Origin: Roridomyces roridus
Lineage: Eukaryota > Basidiomycota > Agaricomycetes > Agaricales > Mycenaceae
Length of the DNA stretch: 64,000 nt
Direction of reading: 5' to 3'
Assembly: GCA_029378245.1 (NCBI GenBank)
Contig: JARKIF010000011.1
Coordinates: forward strand, 62,001 to 126,000
The notes under the pieces were generated by a model. It made no database searches, was not told the DNA's origin, and was given only the letters and a program-made list of their open reading frames with translations. Both the position numbers and the translations under genes were made by a program. Positions 11,374-22,456 of the stretch are shown in pieces; within the stretch, counting starts at the first letter, position 1, and each line of letters begins with the position of its first letter.

Positions 11374-12115
11374 GAAGTCGTCTACGGATGAGACAGAGGC
11401 GAAGAGCGACGACGCATGACGTGTGGTTTCCTTTGATTTGTATTAATTTAAATGAGCAAGAAGTGGGTCGCCTCCGGTTCCAGCCATCCGACAGCTTTAT
11501 CGAGTCCGTCGCGAAGTCCGTCTTGACTAATCGGCAAAGAGTGAGCTTGTCACCAAGATTCCGTGCGCCATCATAACGGCGATTCGCAAGCTGCGTGTCC
11601 AGGCCTCGGTCCAGCCTTGCATGTGGAGTTCGAGGCCAGGGATTCCCAGGACCCAAGGCCCAAGGGATTCCTAAGGGATTCCTGCATTAATTGACTTCCG
11701 AGGAACCCGAGGCCCATTGCTAAGTATAGAATTTGGCTCACTCCATGATTCATCGCTTCTCAAAGGCAGCCAGATGGTTGCCACGGGCAGCAGATGTACC
11801 CAGAGGTGATAGCGCCTGAGTGAGGAAGAGCCGAAGAGGAAGGAAGAGGAGGAGCTGGGGAGGCGTCTTACGTCAGTGGTCACGCGGTCACGACTCACAC
11901 TGGCGGCTTGATCGGATCTTACGTCCGACGTGCCGATGCGCCCCCAACAGACTGAAATCATCAACGGAATTGCAATTGCAGCTGATCCGGAGAAAAACGC
12001 TCTCTCATCCAGCCTATCATCTTTCCGGATAATTCTAGCAAAGAGACCAATGACTGAAAGTCTGAACTATCTGGGCAACTGTATTTCAAAACCTACTTTC
12101 TACGGCTTCTCTACT
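11374..12115. other. Upstream region of the MFS gene, shared spacer
   Basis: No supported gene. It holds a short direct repeat around AAGGGATTCCTAAGGGATTCC near 11660, and at about 11750-11960 the block that is duplicated at 1420-1610. The GACGTAAG/CACTGACGTAAG motifs in that block resemble fungal bZIP (CRE-like) sites, but this is only a sequence resemblance. Confidence 0.4.
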
Positions 12116-12974
12116 CTACCACGGAACCTCATCGGTTGGGATATCAAAAGGCCCTGTCCCAGCCTTGAAATTCCAGAATCTGCCGCTGCTCTTCTCTTTC
12201 GTCGCCCCATCGACCCTCGACAAAATACCCGAAACCGCATCTTCAACCGTCACTGGCGCCTCCGCCAACCCACTCGCAGCCGCACCCGAGTTGCCCATGT
12301 CGGTCTGCACCCATCCAGGACTGAGTGCAAACACAATGAGCTTGGGGTTCTCCGCGTCGAGCGCCTTGATGAGGAAGTTGGCCGCAGTTTTTGAGGACGT
12401 GTATGGCGCGGCGGAGAGGTTGAAGAAGCGTGCCATGGAGGCGCCGGCAGTCGAGATGTACGCAAAGATGGGCGCGCCCGTGGGCGAGGCGAGCAGCAGC
12501 TCCTGTGCGGCTTGGAAAAGGACGACGGTGCCAAGAGTATTGACCTCCCAGTGATCCTTGAACTCGGAGAGCGGCGTCGTGGCTATCGGACCAGCGTACT
12601 TTGCTACACCTTGATAGGATGTGAGAAGATGATGCATCGGCGGGACAGTATCACGCACCAGCATTGGCGATAATCACGTCCAGCTGGCCAGTACTGCTCT
12701 TGATCTCGGCGATGGCTGCCTCGTTGTTGACCTGGTCGTTTGCAACGAACTTGATCGGGTGGACGTTAGGGTGCTTGGCGACGAGGTCGGCGAGGGATTG
12801 GGCGGCGGGGTCACGCGCGCCAGCAAAGACGATCGCGTCAGGGCGTGCTGCTAGCGTGCCGGCGAGTCCATAACCGATTCCTCGGTTGGCTCCAGTAACT
12901 TGCAAGGAGTCAGACGAAGAACTTGCTGAGACAAAAGACTCACCAAGGTAGACGATTTTTCCTGCTGCGGACAT
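12116..12974 (-). CDS. Short-chain dehydrogenase/reductase (SDR), three exons
   Basis: An NAD(P)H-dependent oxidoreductase of the classical SDR fold, likely soluble and cytosolic. Exon 1 starts at the ATG at 12974 (MSAAGKIVYL) and is spliced across a 45-bp intron to VTGANRGIGYGL, giving the nucleotide-binding TGxxxGxG motif. Exon 2 runs to DVIIANAG, the conserved NAG. A second intron of about 50 bp leads to exon 3 with the structural Asn in EVNTLGTVVLFQ, the catalytic Ser in YISTAGAS and the YTSSK active-site Tyr-x-x-x-Lys. The length of about 250 residues is normal. The sequence resembles the carbonyl reductase and norsolorinic acid ketoreductase-like branch, but the substrate cannot be told. 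The gene is intact and lies on the same strand as the MFS transporter, 740 bp away. Confidence 0.9.
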
Positions 12975-13289
12975 TGTGGAAGAGGTGAAGATTTCTGGCG
13001 CAGGCGCCAAGCATTTAGACCCCCCTAATCGAAACAGTCAGCCGCAGATGACCAATGTTGGAGAATCTCGTAAAAGGGGATTACATCCCGCTTACTGATT
13101 ACTTCGACTGTTCTCTGACCATGCTCGGGTCGTCGTTGTGTCAACATTTTCGTCAAATCTACCGGATATACGGATACATCGCTGACCGTTGGGCTCCGGG
13201 TTTTGATTCTCCGACGCCTCACTTCAGGTGGAACCCCAGGCCGGACTCTGCAATGTGTTCCTCCGCATCGCTTTTGACCAGAGCTGCAT
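12975..13289. other. Upstream region of the SDR gene
   Basis: Presumed promoter of the minus-strand SDR. No gene recognised. Confidence 0.35.
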
Positions 13290-13520
13290 CTCTTGACTGG
13301 GTCCTCGCTTCCAGTGTCCCGAACATCAACTCCCTCCGTTGTATCTGGGTCTTCTGTGCCCTCTGTGCCTTCCTGATCACGATGGCTCCGATGTTGTCTG
13401 GTCTCTCGTGTGTCAATCTCCCTGCGTTTGTCTCTGACGATCACCCCTACGTCCGATTCAACCTCGTGAATATCCTTCTCATGGAGCCAAGGCTCGAGTT
13501 GGAAAGGGATTTTAACGGCG
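13290..13520 (+). pseudogene. Degenerate copy of the small secreted protein exon
   Basis: The block from the CTCGCTTCCAG acceptor through TGTCCCGAACATCAAC to GGCTCGAGTTGGAAAGGG aligns with 22375-22500 downstream of the secreted-protein start at 22127. Indels shift the frame relative to that gene and no signal peptide is present here. It is best read as a partial, decayed duplicate. An open plus-strand frame crosses it (13055-13660) but looks like chance. Confidence 0.5.
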
Positions 13521-13591
13521 ACTCACAGTTAATTGGGTGTTCCGTCCGACCGGTGGCTTACGCGACAGTGAACAATGACTCCTTGCAACTC

Positions 13592-14868
13592 CTACGCTTG
13601 AGAACAATCTCCCAGAGTACGAGAGGAGATATCGAGCTCGGCCATTTCCTGCGTCGATGATGGATCGTGGCGCCCTCCGACAGTCACAGCACGCGCATTT
13701 AACAAGGCCTGTAAAGATACCTCGTTGAGAAACAACCCGTTGCCATCGACCGTCTGATCACACACCAAGAGGCTATTCGCATACAGCTTCTCACCAACCC
13801 AGTTGTTGGTCTGGAAAAATCCGCGGCCAGGGAAAGCCATGATGAGAAAGAGTTGAGACAGAGAGGCAAATGCAGTGAGTGCGCCTGTTCGGATGGTGTA
13901 ACGAACCAAGCGGGAGACGACGCCATGCATGACGGTGGAGATCACATACCCCCGCATGAGCTAGATTAACCAAGAGGTCGGCGTTAAATGGTAAAAGAAA
14001 AGTCACATACGTACGTAGTGGGTTATGGAAATGCTGATGAGCAAGTCGCAGGCGGCAGAGCAGGACAGTCCGATCTGCAAAAATTTAACCCAGAATTTGA
14101 ACAAGGGAGATGACACTGACGATCAGCGCAGTATTCTGACTCGCAAGGTGGGTCAAATTCCCGTGGATCCTGAAGTAGACTTCCTGGAAGAGAAGGGCGA
14201 TGAGCTGCGTCATAGATAACTAGGGATTGGTGTCACTAAACGCCTAGGCTTCGCTAGGCATGGTCAACAAACCAAGATTACAGTCCCGCTAACAACCCAA
14301 GATCCCGAGAACAAGTATAACCGATACGCGTAGAAGAATTGGACTATCGTTGTGATCATCGTGGGCAGGATAGCCTCCGCGAGCCAGGTAGTAGTAGCTT
14401 GAGCCAAGATCGGTGTCGTTCCGTACCCCGAGCCAAACATAGTGTCCCTGGTTCACATGTCAGCCCCCGGGTACATGGAGGGGAGAGAACTAAACGCACC
14501 CAGCACACGACATTATCCCCGTCTCCAACAGTTCAGCCGCAAATACACTGAAAACCAGGACCTGGACCCCGGTGCGGTCCTTGGGAAACGAGCAGTAATA
14601 CCTGTCTGTCCTTTTGTCTTTGTTGCACAGGATGCTCTCGCAAAGCTAACTCACATACTTGAACGGTCAGCGCGCCCATCAGCGCGTAATTGAAGAACAT
14701 CCCAAACAACTGGGTTGTAGAGTTATAATGGCATTCACATGGGACTCGCAAGGGGGCGTATGCTTACCGCTGATGTGGTCCTACACGAGTGCGGATTATT
14801 GATATGGGGCTATCACCAAGAAAAACAAACATACCAATCGACCTCGATACCCGGTGGCAGCAAAGACA
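13592..14868 (-). CDS. DUF6534-family membrane protein, multi-exon
   Basis: A polytopic membrane protein of a family expanded in Agaricomycetes; function unknown. The model starts at the ATG at 14868 (MSLLPPGIEVDW), passes a very small exon (GACCACATCAGCG), then LFGMFFNYALMGALTVQV, then YYCSFPKDRTGVQVLVF with AAELLETGIM. A further exon reads GSGYGTTPILAQATTTW, then TMITTIVQFFYAYRLYLF, the family's YAYR signature. The C-terminal DUF6534 domain follows: RLVRYTIRTGALTAFASLSQ and VGEKLYANSLL, spliced over a 57-bp intron to ALLNAR. The tail after ALLNAR is hydrophilic and ends at 13592. About seven membrane helices are expected. The 13-nt micro-exon is inferred from frame and splice sites and needs RNA evidence. 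Confidence 0.75.
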
Positions 14869-15229
14869 TCCGGAAGAGAGGAAACGGAGAGGCAAAAGAA
14901 GATGACTGATGGGTTGTTAAATACCTCCACCCGGGTGCAGTTATAACGTGGCACACAGGGCAAAGCAGCGGCGTATGAAACCTGGAAAGGAGATCCCCGG
15001 CGAGTGAGGGAAGGGACAGTAACTACTTCACGTACTTGTGTGGCGCTCAACAAGGGTCGCGGATACCCAGATATACCTACAACGCCCGCTTGGGGAGTCC
15101 TTCTTGCAGGAGCATTCAGCCTGTCGGGGGAAGACTATGGAGAAACGTTCATCAGCGGGGACTTCCATTTTACGAAACGTATTTATCCATTCCCGGCTCA
15201 TCCCGTAGATCTCCTGAAAATGTATACTG
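14869..15229. other. Spacer between the DUF6534 gene and its broken paralogue
   Basis: Presumed promoter of the intact DUF6534 gene and 3' flank of the paralogue. Open frames on both strands are without motifs. Confidence 0.35.
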
Positions 15230-16690
15230 TCAGTCCTGTTGGGACGCGCCTGGGAACTGCCGGGAACTTGAAGCGCCAGTTTTTTTAGGAACTGTGCCAC
15301 GCGCATTCAATAAAGCCTGCATTTCAGAGACAATCACACTTCTGCCGCAATAAATATCAAATGGAACTGAGAACGCACCACGAGACTGTTCAAATACACC
15401 TTCCCGATGATCCCGCCGCCAGTCTCGAAATACCCGTGCTCAGATAAGGCATATAGTAATGCGAGGATGATTTTGAGGATCGCAACAAAGGCGGTGCTGG
15501 TGCCCGTCTCGATGGTGCATCACAAGCCGTGAGAGCGCTTCCGCATCATGAACGACGCAGCGAAGCCGCTTCTGAGCTGAATGTGAGTCGGAAAGATAGT
15601 CAGAATTGACGAAAGCATCCGTGGTACTTGATAATATGACATGTAGCGCCGGTTGAGAGTCAGATCTCTGGATGGACCCGGTGAATGGACTCCGCGGCGG
15701 GCAAGTAAACGCACGATCACAACAGGCGGACTCGGGGGTGAGACATATTTCCATGTCAACCCCTTTGCCAAAACGGCGGTCATACGATAGGCGAACTACA
15801 ACAGCGATGAGTGGAGCCAGAATGCCGACGGGGATCCACGTCGGGCCACTCCTGAGATCCGCGCTAGGGCTCCGACCCGACCGTCAAAATGACGGGTCAA
15901 CGAGCCGTCACGACGGGTGCCGGCCCGGCCGTACAGCCCTCTGAAGCCAGAATTTTGACGGCCGGGTCCGGGTCCGGTTCCTTGGCTGACGGGGTACCCG
16001 TTCCCGGCCGTCGACGGGCCATGACGGGTGGTGACGGGTCTTCGGCTAACTAGCCATGCCGAGCTGCCATCATCACTTGATGGTCCGGGGGTAGCGCACC
16101 TGGGTCATCGGCAATCTTGCTGATGGCCCACTACTGCGGTTCTGCAGGCTTCCTGAGTACCAATCGGTCCAATCCATAATTTTGACTTGCCGGCATCACG
16201 TTGACATCAATCTGATGGTCGATTTAGCTGGAGGCACGGGCTGTCAGGGGCTGGAGGCACGGGCTGTCAGGGGCTGTCACTGCTTCGACCCGTCATGACG
16301 GCCGTGACGGGTCTGACGGGTACCACCCGGCCGTTTTGAGGCCTCGCAACATGGTCTGACGGCCGGGTGGGGCCCGTCCGACCTCCCATGACAGCCGTCA
16401 GAGCGACGGCCGTCGCCGTCAACGGCCGGGTCGGAGCCCTAAGCCGCGCTATTCCCATGGCCGTAGCCGAATACAGCAAGAGGGCAATGGGATGGAGAGC
16501 TTGTGGACACGCACTCAGCGTAGGTCGTCATCGAGCTCCAGCAGCAAACGGGATAAACGAGCATCTTGAAGCAGTTGCTCGGGCAGACGCAGTAACACCG
16601 GTCTGCGTCGATGCGTTAGAGCGAGAGTAAGAGAGCACTCGCAGACTTGCGTCGCCAGAAGTTCCTATCCAGCCTTGGTTGAAGAACATT
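15230..16690 (-). pseudogene. Decayed DUF6534 paralogue, interrupted by a MITE
   Basis: This copy stands head-to-tail behind the intact DUF6534 gene on the same strand. Its C-terminal domain is readable: TIETGTSTAFVAILKIILAL, HGYFETGGG, GKVYLNSLV, then ALLNARGTVPKKTG to a stop at 15230. Upstream, GPTWIPVGILAPLIAVVVRL matches the WLAEAILPTMITTIVQ helix of the paralogue. The reading then stops at the MITE at 15865-16441 and resumes beyond it as VFGYGHGNSA. Ignoring the MITE and one target duplication, the frame is continuous across the site. The first exons further upstream (about 16450-16690) are only weakly recognisable and contain stops. The right-hand limit is approximate. I judge it non-functional. 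Confidence 0.6.
15865..16441. mobile_element. hAT-type MITE, 577 bp, TAGGGCTCC termini
   Basis: Terminal inverted repeats begin TAGGGCTCCGACCCG on both sides and match at about 20 of the first 22 positions. The flanks are ATCCGCGC (15857-15864) and AGCCGCGC (16442-16449), an 8-bp target duplication with one mismatch, the length made by hAT transposases. The interior is GC-rich, full of GACGGGT and GACGGCC motifs in both orientations, and includes an exact 23-bp direct repeat at about 16231-16276. It has no coding capacity. It lies inside an exon of the DUF6534 paralogue. Confidence 0.85.
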
Positions 16691-18887
16691 CACAGTTAGC
16701 GAGGCGTAGTTGAGTCTCGGATTGCTCAATGGGAAATCACGCCTACTTACTTCGGGAGCAGTCCTGGTGCCCGGGTTACAGCAAGTCCCGTGAAACGCTT
16801 GCTGAGCAACGGCGTACGAACCACTCTCTAATGTGAGGCGGAGTTGAGCTGGGCATTCGAAGACAGAGAAAGCGCAAAAGAGTGGGATTGAGATTCGACT
16901 GGGGAGAAGAGGCAAAGGCCGGTTGAAGGTGCCAAGACAGATATAACCAAGTCCATTTAGCATTATCCATTTGGCGGGGAGTGAATAGGATCGTAGAAGT
17001 GCCAGTTCAGCCCTGCAAGAGCGGCCGCAACTGCCTAAGCGTGGAGATTTGCGGGACAGAATGCTGGCCTCCGATCAAAGAAGACGCCGATATGGCGCGA
17101 GACATTCGGAGATAGGATACGCGGCAGTGTTCTGTACCAAAAAGAGTCGGCAAGAGCCGGGCCCGGGAAACTCGCAACTCACCTGGTCAAGATCGCAAAA
17201 GAGCGCCAGCTGCGCCATTATCTACGATAATCTGCGTCGTCCTTCTCCATCGTCTTGAGCCCGTCTTGAGCCCGGGCTGAAGTGTAGATTCGTAGCATAG
17301 CCCCGTTCGGCGCCTTTCCAGGGGCAGAGAAAGAAGGATCATGCCCAGTGGAAACGTGCAGAGAACAAACAAGATTCATTGAGATCAAACGAGAAAGTGT
17401 CAGCCTCTCTCGTTGTTTCACGTTCGATCCCGGTTGTTCACAAAAATGTCCATAGCCGAGAGGGTCTTTGCAGTCAAAAGAGAATAAATGCGAACTAGCG
17501 CGAACTCTTGACAGCGGTTGACAACCGACATCATTCGAGCTCGACTGAAAGCAATAAAACGAGAATGAATGGGCCACGTTGTGCAGTCAGATACACGGTC
17601 GTGGGGGAACAAATGAGATTAAAAGCGAATGAAACAAGCTACAATACGGCAATTCCCTAACCATTGCGCTCCCCATTCCCTCGCTCTCGCACCCCGCGGC
17701 ACACAAACCGACGCGTTCACGCGTCACTCCGAGTCCCCACTCCACTCGAAGCCTCCACTTCCCCTTCCACCCCACGCCATCCGCACACACGGAGCCGGTA
17801 CCGCTGGAGAGCATCATAGATGGCGGACCCACGATGTGGTATTAACTATACGAGAATGTCAGTAGAGGCACGACCAAGGAATTGAGTTGTACCTACTTCC
17901 GTGTATGCGTATACGCGGCAGATGCCGGTCGACTGATAGCAGGTATACATCGATGGACGGCGACGGTTAGTAGACATCAAGACACTGTTGCTGGAGCAAT
18001 TGAGTTGTGTGTAAAATCAACGAAGAAAAGCGCAACCTACTGGACAGTGACATGCGTCTGATTGAGTGCCCGGCATGCACAGCGATGAGACGTACTGAAG
18101 ACCGCCCTCAGTAGGATGTACGGAACAGAAAAGGACGTACATACGGGTGTGTGGAATGACTGTGCACATTTGCGGAGGGCCCGGGCGGTCGCCTTGTGAA
18201 CCATGCTAGCGATGACAGCGACAATAGAGTCGCAATACAACAGCGCAGGGATCTGGCGCGAGGTGGGCTGCATGCGAACGAGCCGTCAGCCAGCGGCCAG
18301 GAGCAGCGGAAAAATACACACTACGGACCCTTGGCTAACGACCACTCGACGGATGCCGCAAGGTGTCAATGGCCTGCCCACTACGGCGTAATGGAGAGCG
18401 GCGGCAAGGGAAGGGGACGGGCAAGGGAGGGGAGACAGACAGTTGCATGTGCAAGAGAGGGTTGGCAGGCCACGACACCGGGCAGACTAGGGCGAGGCGG
18501 GCAGCCCGAGAGAGGACTTGGAAGAAGAAAAGAAGAGAGGACGAGTCACGGCGTGACGAGGATGCTACGTGGCACAGTTGTCCAGCCGTCCACGCGCGGT
18601 ACGTCGTATGAGTATGTCGATCGTAGCCAAGCAGCCTCAGAGAGGCGCGAATGAATGAGAAAGGATGGTGCAACTGGCTGAGCTTACTCGTTTGTTCCCG
18701 TCTGTTCGTCCTGGGGCTAGGCTAAAGTGACATTTCCCGTTTAATTCTCATTTGATCTCACCTGTTCTCTGCGCGTTTCCACTGGGGATCATGGTGGTCA
18801 AGCAGAAAGGCAGCGGATCAATGCCAAACATTGACCAACGGTCCCGCGGCACTGCCACTGATCCTAGACTTTCTTTTGACTACCACC
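16691..18887. other. Long stretch without a supported gene, with an inverted repeat pair
   Basis: No gene could be modelled. A degenerate inverted repeat joins about 17330-17400 (minus sense) with 18750-18830 (plus sense): both read GTTCTCTGC(A/G)CGTTTCCACTGGG followed by CATGAT or GATCATG. The second copy sits directly upstream of the F-box-like start at 18888, so it may be promoter sequence of a duplicated gene family. Other frames on both strands have no motifs. Confidence 0.4.
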
Positions 18888-19189
18888 ATGTCTCCCATGC
18901 GCGTACCTCCCGAGGTCTTGGGGGGAATTCTCGGGCTTCTCCACGCTCAAACGATGCCCGGGTGTCGATAACCGTCTTGCTGGTTTTCGACGACATTCTT
19001 TCCAAGATCTGTAGTACATACGTGGCGCGAGCGATTCGCAGCTCTCCCAACTTGCAATACGCTATTGAGCTCCGGAAGGATGGTTCTACTCTAACAGAAC
19101 GACGGCTCTTCGACAGTTGGCCAAATGCGCCTCAAGAGGCTATCAGAAACCTACGGCTCCGCTACACTCCACTCCGAGTCCTTTGGTGA
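18888..19189 (+). pseudogene. Truncated F-box-like gene fragment
   Basis: The ATG at 18888 opens MSPMRVPPEVLGGILGLL, a match to the LPPEVLxxIL start of basidiomycete F-box proteins. The frame closes after about 28 codons. A neighbouring frame then reads CSTYVARAIRSSPNLQYAIE followed by LRKDGSTLTERR, which resembles the segment after the F-box in the same proteins (xxVRSSxxLQYxIEL). The reading ends at TAG at 19187-19189, far short of the usual 400-600 residues. Either an intron or a frameshift joins the two parts. The family call rests on these two short segments only. Confidence 0.4.
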
Positions 19190-19537
19190 TTCCTGAAGTC
19201 CGCGCGAAGCCCGGATCGGACATTGCCAATTCGACAATGTGCTGCAGTCCCGTCAGCTTAAGGCCAGTACTCACCGCAACTGGTACCACCGGAGATACTA
19301 GTTAGTTACTTGGTCGGTTACCGTAGCTCTGGAAAGCTGCTTCTATAGGATCTTCCTCTGCTGCAATAATGGTGTTCATACTCCTCGTCAAAGCTATGAA
19401 ATCAAGCCAAGGCCATGTGGGTTCGCAGCGAAAACAACTTGAATACGCACAACAGGGGATGATTATGCGTTGGAGGAACAACGCAGGAGGAACGCGAGTC
19501 GGAGGGTATTCTATGATGATCATTCTAATCCATACCC
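19190..19537. other. Spacer, nothing recognised
   Basis: Lies between the F-box-like fragment and the 3' end of the metallo-beta-lactamase-like gene. It presumably holds the latter's 3' untranslated region. Confidence 0.35.
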
Positions 19538-20893
19538 TCAAGCCGCGGCACTAACATTGAAAAGAAACGCCGCATTCTCCGGATCAATAAAACTCCAGAC
19601 CATGCTCTGCTTCAATCCCTGATCCTTCCACCCATTCAAGGACTTTGGGAAGAACGGCAACGATCCCACCACGCTGGCATCATGCGCCACGAGCACGAGC
19701 ACGTCCTCGTCCGCATCGAAGTTCACTACTTTCTGCAACGACACAGCCGCGGCTGCCGGGTCCGCGTAAAAGGAATCAGGCAAGTCGGAGATCGCGAGCA
19801 TTTGCTGGGGGCGGGATGCGAGATCAAAGGCCTCCGGCTTGGTTTCCGGGGACCAGAAGAAGGAGGTGGACACATGGGTCCGGGCGGCTTCGAGAAGGTG
19901 GTGAGGGCAGGGGAAGGCTTTTTGGAGGTTGGGCTGAGGGCGGGCTTGGCCTGCGTGGTGGAAGGTGTCGCCGCCGAGAGAGATGAAGGAGGTCGGGGTG
20001 ACACGAGCCAGGGCGCTGATGTGTCCTGCTAGGTGCTGGATAATTCGGTCAGCGGGTGGATCTTTTGGGTCGGGTAAATGGACGAACACCAGGTGTGTTG
20101 AGGAGGTAGAAGCTCCCATCTCCGAAGTAGTCGATAGCGGGCAAGCCACTGAAAACGAGTTTGCTTTTAGAATAATCCAGCTCTGTGGTGTTGTGCCCGC
20201 TGTGTTATAAATCAGAAACGGAGAGGACGTAAATGAGGGTTCCACGGACGCAAAGTCGCTCTCAAGCAAAGTAGAGTTTGGATCAGACGGGAAGGTCGCC
20301 GTGTTCGTCCCGGGCCCGTATACAATACCCGTGCTATTGGGAAACTTGGACATGTCGCCAATATGGTCCGTGTGAGCGTCTAGGAAGCGTAACGTTAGCC
20401 TCGGTCACTGTCAACTATTCCAGAACATACGGCTGCAAACAGTCCAGTCAGGCTCCGAGTCAGCCTTGGACGTTGATCATACGCACCTCCAAATGACAGC
20501 ATCAATACTCGACAGAGGGATCCCACCATCTTCAAGCTGCTCCGTAATGTCCTTGTCCTCGCCCGTCACAAACGCCAGTCCCGAGGCGTAAAACGCCCCG
20601 ATTCCTGGCGCGAGGTTCTCCGGATCCTTCCGGATGCCGAGGTCGAACATCAGACGCGTGGTCTCACCCGACCTGGCGGCCTTGTGCTCGATGAGGAATG
20701 AGTACATGGGGAAGACCACCGATTCATGGCCCGGGACGACTGGTGTGGCGAAGGTATGCGTTGCGTTGGTGAGGTGGTTGAAACCGACGTTGAATACCCT
20801 GACGTCGACGGTTGCGCTGGAAGTTGGGATGCCCAAGTCGTGGTAGGAGGCGTGGGTTTGAGCTGCGAGGAGGAGAAGGGAGACAAGGAGCAT
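19538..20893 (-). CDS. Secreted metallo-beta-lactamase-fold protein
   Basis: A fungal MBL-fold hydrolase with an N-terminal signal peptide (MLLVSLLLLAAQTHA), starting at the ATG at 20893. Exon 1 gives TFATPVVPGHESVVFPMYSF and a FDLGIRKD motif, then SIDAVIW. The metal site continues in exon 2 as AHTDHIGDMSKFP. Spliced exons then read KLVFSGLPAIDYFGDGSFYL and LNTP joined to GHISALARVTPTSF, with SLGGDTFHHAGQARP, FFWSPETKPEAFDL and LVAHDASVV; the stop is at 19538. These later motifs match the family well. The oddity is the exon 1-2 join. The obvious donor (TGGAG|GTGCGT near 20489) and the obvious acceptor (CCTAG near 20383) leave exon 2 out of frame, and the first His of HxHxDH is not encoded. 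A weaker acceptor restores the frame but reads Asp there. Possible loss of activity. Confidence 0.75.
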
Positions 20894-22003
20894 CGTGGGT
20901 GATGAAGCCGCCCGAGTTTGCTGCGTTTTAATTCAAGGGGTGCGGCCGTGCATCAAAGGTCCAGTCGGAATGCACTCGGAATGTTCGGAATGTACTCGGG
21001 AAACTACGCGACGCGGCGCGCCCTTCCCTGGGACGTCACGGACATGACACACCACTATTCGGTGGGAACGTCTGTGGATCGGAGGGCATTTGGATTGGAG
21101 TATGATCGAAAAGAGATAAATTTGGGGAACAATAGACCATCCAACTGGACTCATCATTGAAAAAAGAAACCCGCCCGGGTTGGGCTAGAAGCCAATCTCC
21201 CCGGACACAAGTTCAAACGGAAAACCTCCGTGTAACTGACACGCAACTGACACTCCTGGATCAATAAATGAATACATGAATCGCTGGATGAGTAGGGCCG
21301 CCAGGGATGTATTAGCATTTTGAATGATACGGATGGGAGAGAACGCCGTGGATAACGCACTGGCTATTGACTGGCTGCCTTCCCGGCGGCCACCTAGTCC
21401 AAAGTTGAGCCCGCACAGCTCATGAATGAGACACAAGTGAGCGGACATGCGAGTAGTCCTTGGCCGGCATGCCGTTCACCGCCGAATGATCGAGATGAAT
21501 GCCGTGGAAGTTTGACTCTGGCCGTCGGTGATGCTTTCATGACGAGATCTGATCGATATGATGGAATTGCTATCGATGATGTCCGGCACCTGCGGGCCGT
21601 GCTCCTATATCAGTGATTTTTATGGTTGCATGATATGTGACGTCGGCAAAGCTCGGCATCATCAAGAGACTGACTGGATGCCAGATGGATGGAGTGTGGA
21701 TCTCAATCGAGAAGTATTCATCCATTGAAGGCCCGATTCTCAATCACTTGCTTCGAGACTCAAGTCGAATGCGGCTACATTCGGCCATGTAAATAGCCTG
21801 GGCGCGCACGACTGCACAAAGAGTCAAATAGAGTTTGAACAATCACTCATTGTAGCCCGACGAGTACCCGGACACACGATTTCCGAAGACTGGTTGCATC
21901 CAAAGAAGCGTTACCGGCGATGTGCGGTGACAGTTCTTTGATTGTTGAATGTTGAACCTAATACACACTTATAGTGCACCCCAAACTTATCCCACCAATA
22001 ATG
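20894..22003. other. Intergenic region, no supported gene
   Basis: Divergent region between the MBL-like gene and the secreted-protein gene. A minus-strand frame at 21185-21448 is hydrophobic in part but has no recognised motif. Nothing else seen. Confidence 0.4.
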
Positions 22004-22009
22004 TATAAA
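22004..22009 (+). promoter_or_regulatory. TATA box of the small secreted protein gene
   Basis: TATAAA within ATGTATAAAGGC lies 118 bp upstream of the ATG at 22127 and is followed by a pyrimidine-rich tract, a usual fungal core promoter layout. Confidence 0.5.
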
Positions 22010-22126
22010 GGCAATTCCTTGCCTTCCTTGCAATCCAATTCCACACATTTATTCGACCCGCGGTCGATCCCTTACCCCTGACGTCCTTTCTCACACCGTG
22101 CAGCGCACCTTGAATCTTCTTTCGCC

Positions 22127-22456
22127 ATGCTCTTCTCCCTCACTGCCCTGTCCATCCTCGTATCTCTCAATGGATTCGCGGTGGGCGCTCCTCTTCGAAG
22201 CGTCGCCAATTCCGACATTGTGGTCAGTGTCACTCCCCCTGACGTGAGCACTTGTGGCCCCGGTTTTCGACCCCCCGTCCTGGCACAGTCGGCACCGCTC
22301 GCTCGTGCCGCCGTCCCCGCGGTGAGTAGCTGCATCAATATTACGCAGGCTCTGGTGTTGACTTTCTGGACTGGGGTTCTCGCTTCCAGTGTCCCAACAT
22401 CAACCCCGTTGTATCTCATTGTCTGTGCCTTCGCTACGACCGATTCAACCTCGTGA
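22127..22456 (+). CDS. Putative small secreted protein, incomplete model
   Basis: The ATG at 22127 opens a clear signal peptide (MLFSLTALSILVSLNGFAVG) with probable cleavage after VGA. The mature part is short and includes CGPGFRPPVLAQSAPLARAA. The unspliced frame ends at 22456. A better model removes a GTGAGT...TTCCAG intron of about 67 bp at about 22322-22388, after which the reading is CPNINPVVSHCLCLRYDRFN, up to another GTGAGT donor near 22455. This would give a Cys-containing secreted protein whose last exon I cannot place. No family recognised. A TATA box lies upstream and a decayed copy of the second exon lies at 13290-13520. Confidence 0.45.
   Translation: MLFSLTALSILVSLNGFAVGAPLRSVANSDIVVSVTPPDVSTCGPGFRPPVLAQSAPLARAAVPAVSSCINITQALVLTFWTGVLASSVPTSTPLYLIVCAFATTDSTS

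Noticed and set aside
9412..13010. Secondary-metabolite gene cluster (MFS + SDR)
   Set aside because: No backbone enzyme (PKS, NRPS, terpene synthase) in the window; two common genes side by side are not enough.
13055..13660. Long plus-strand open frame of 201 codons
   Set aside because: It runs through the decayed secreted-protein copy and the 3' exon of the minus-strand DUF6534 gene and has no motif. Chance frame.
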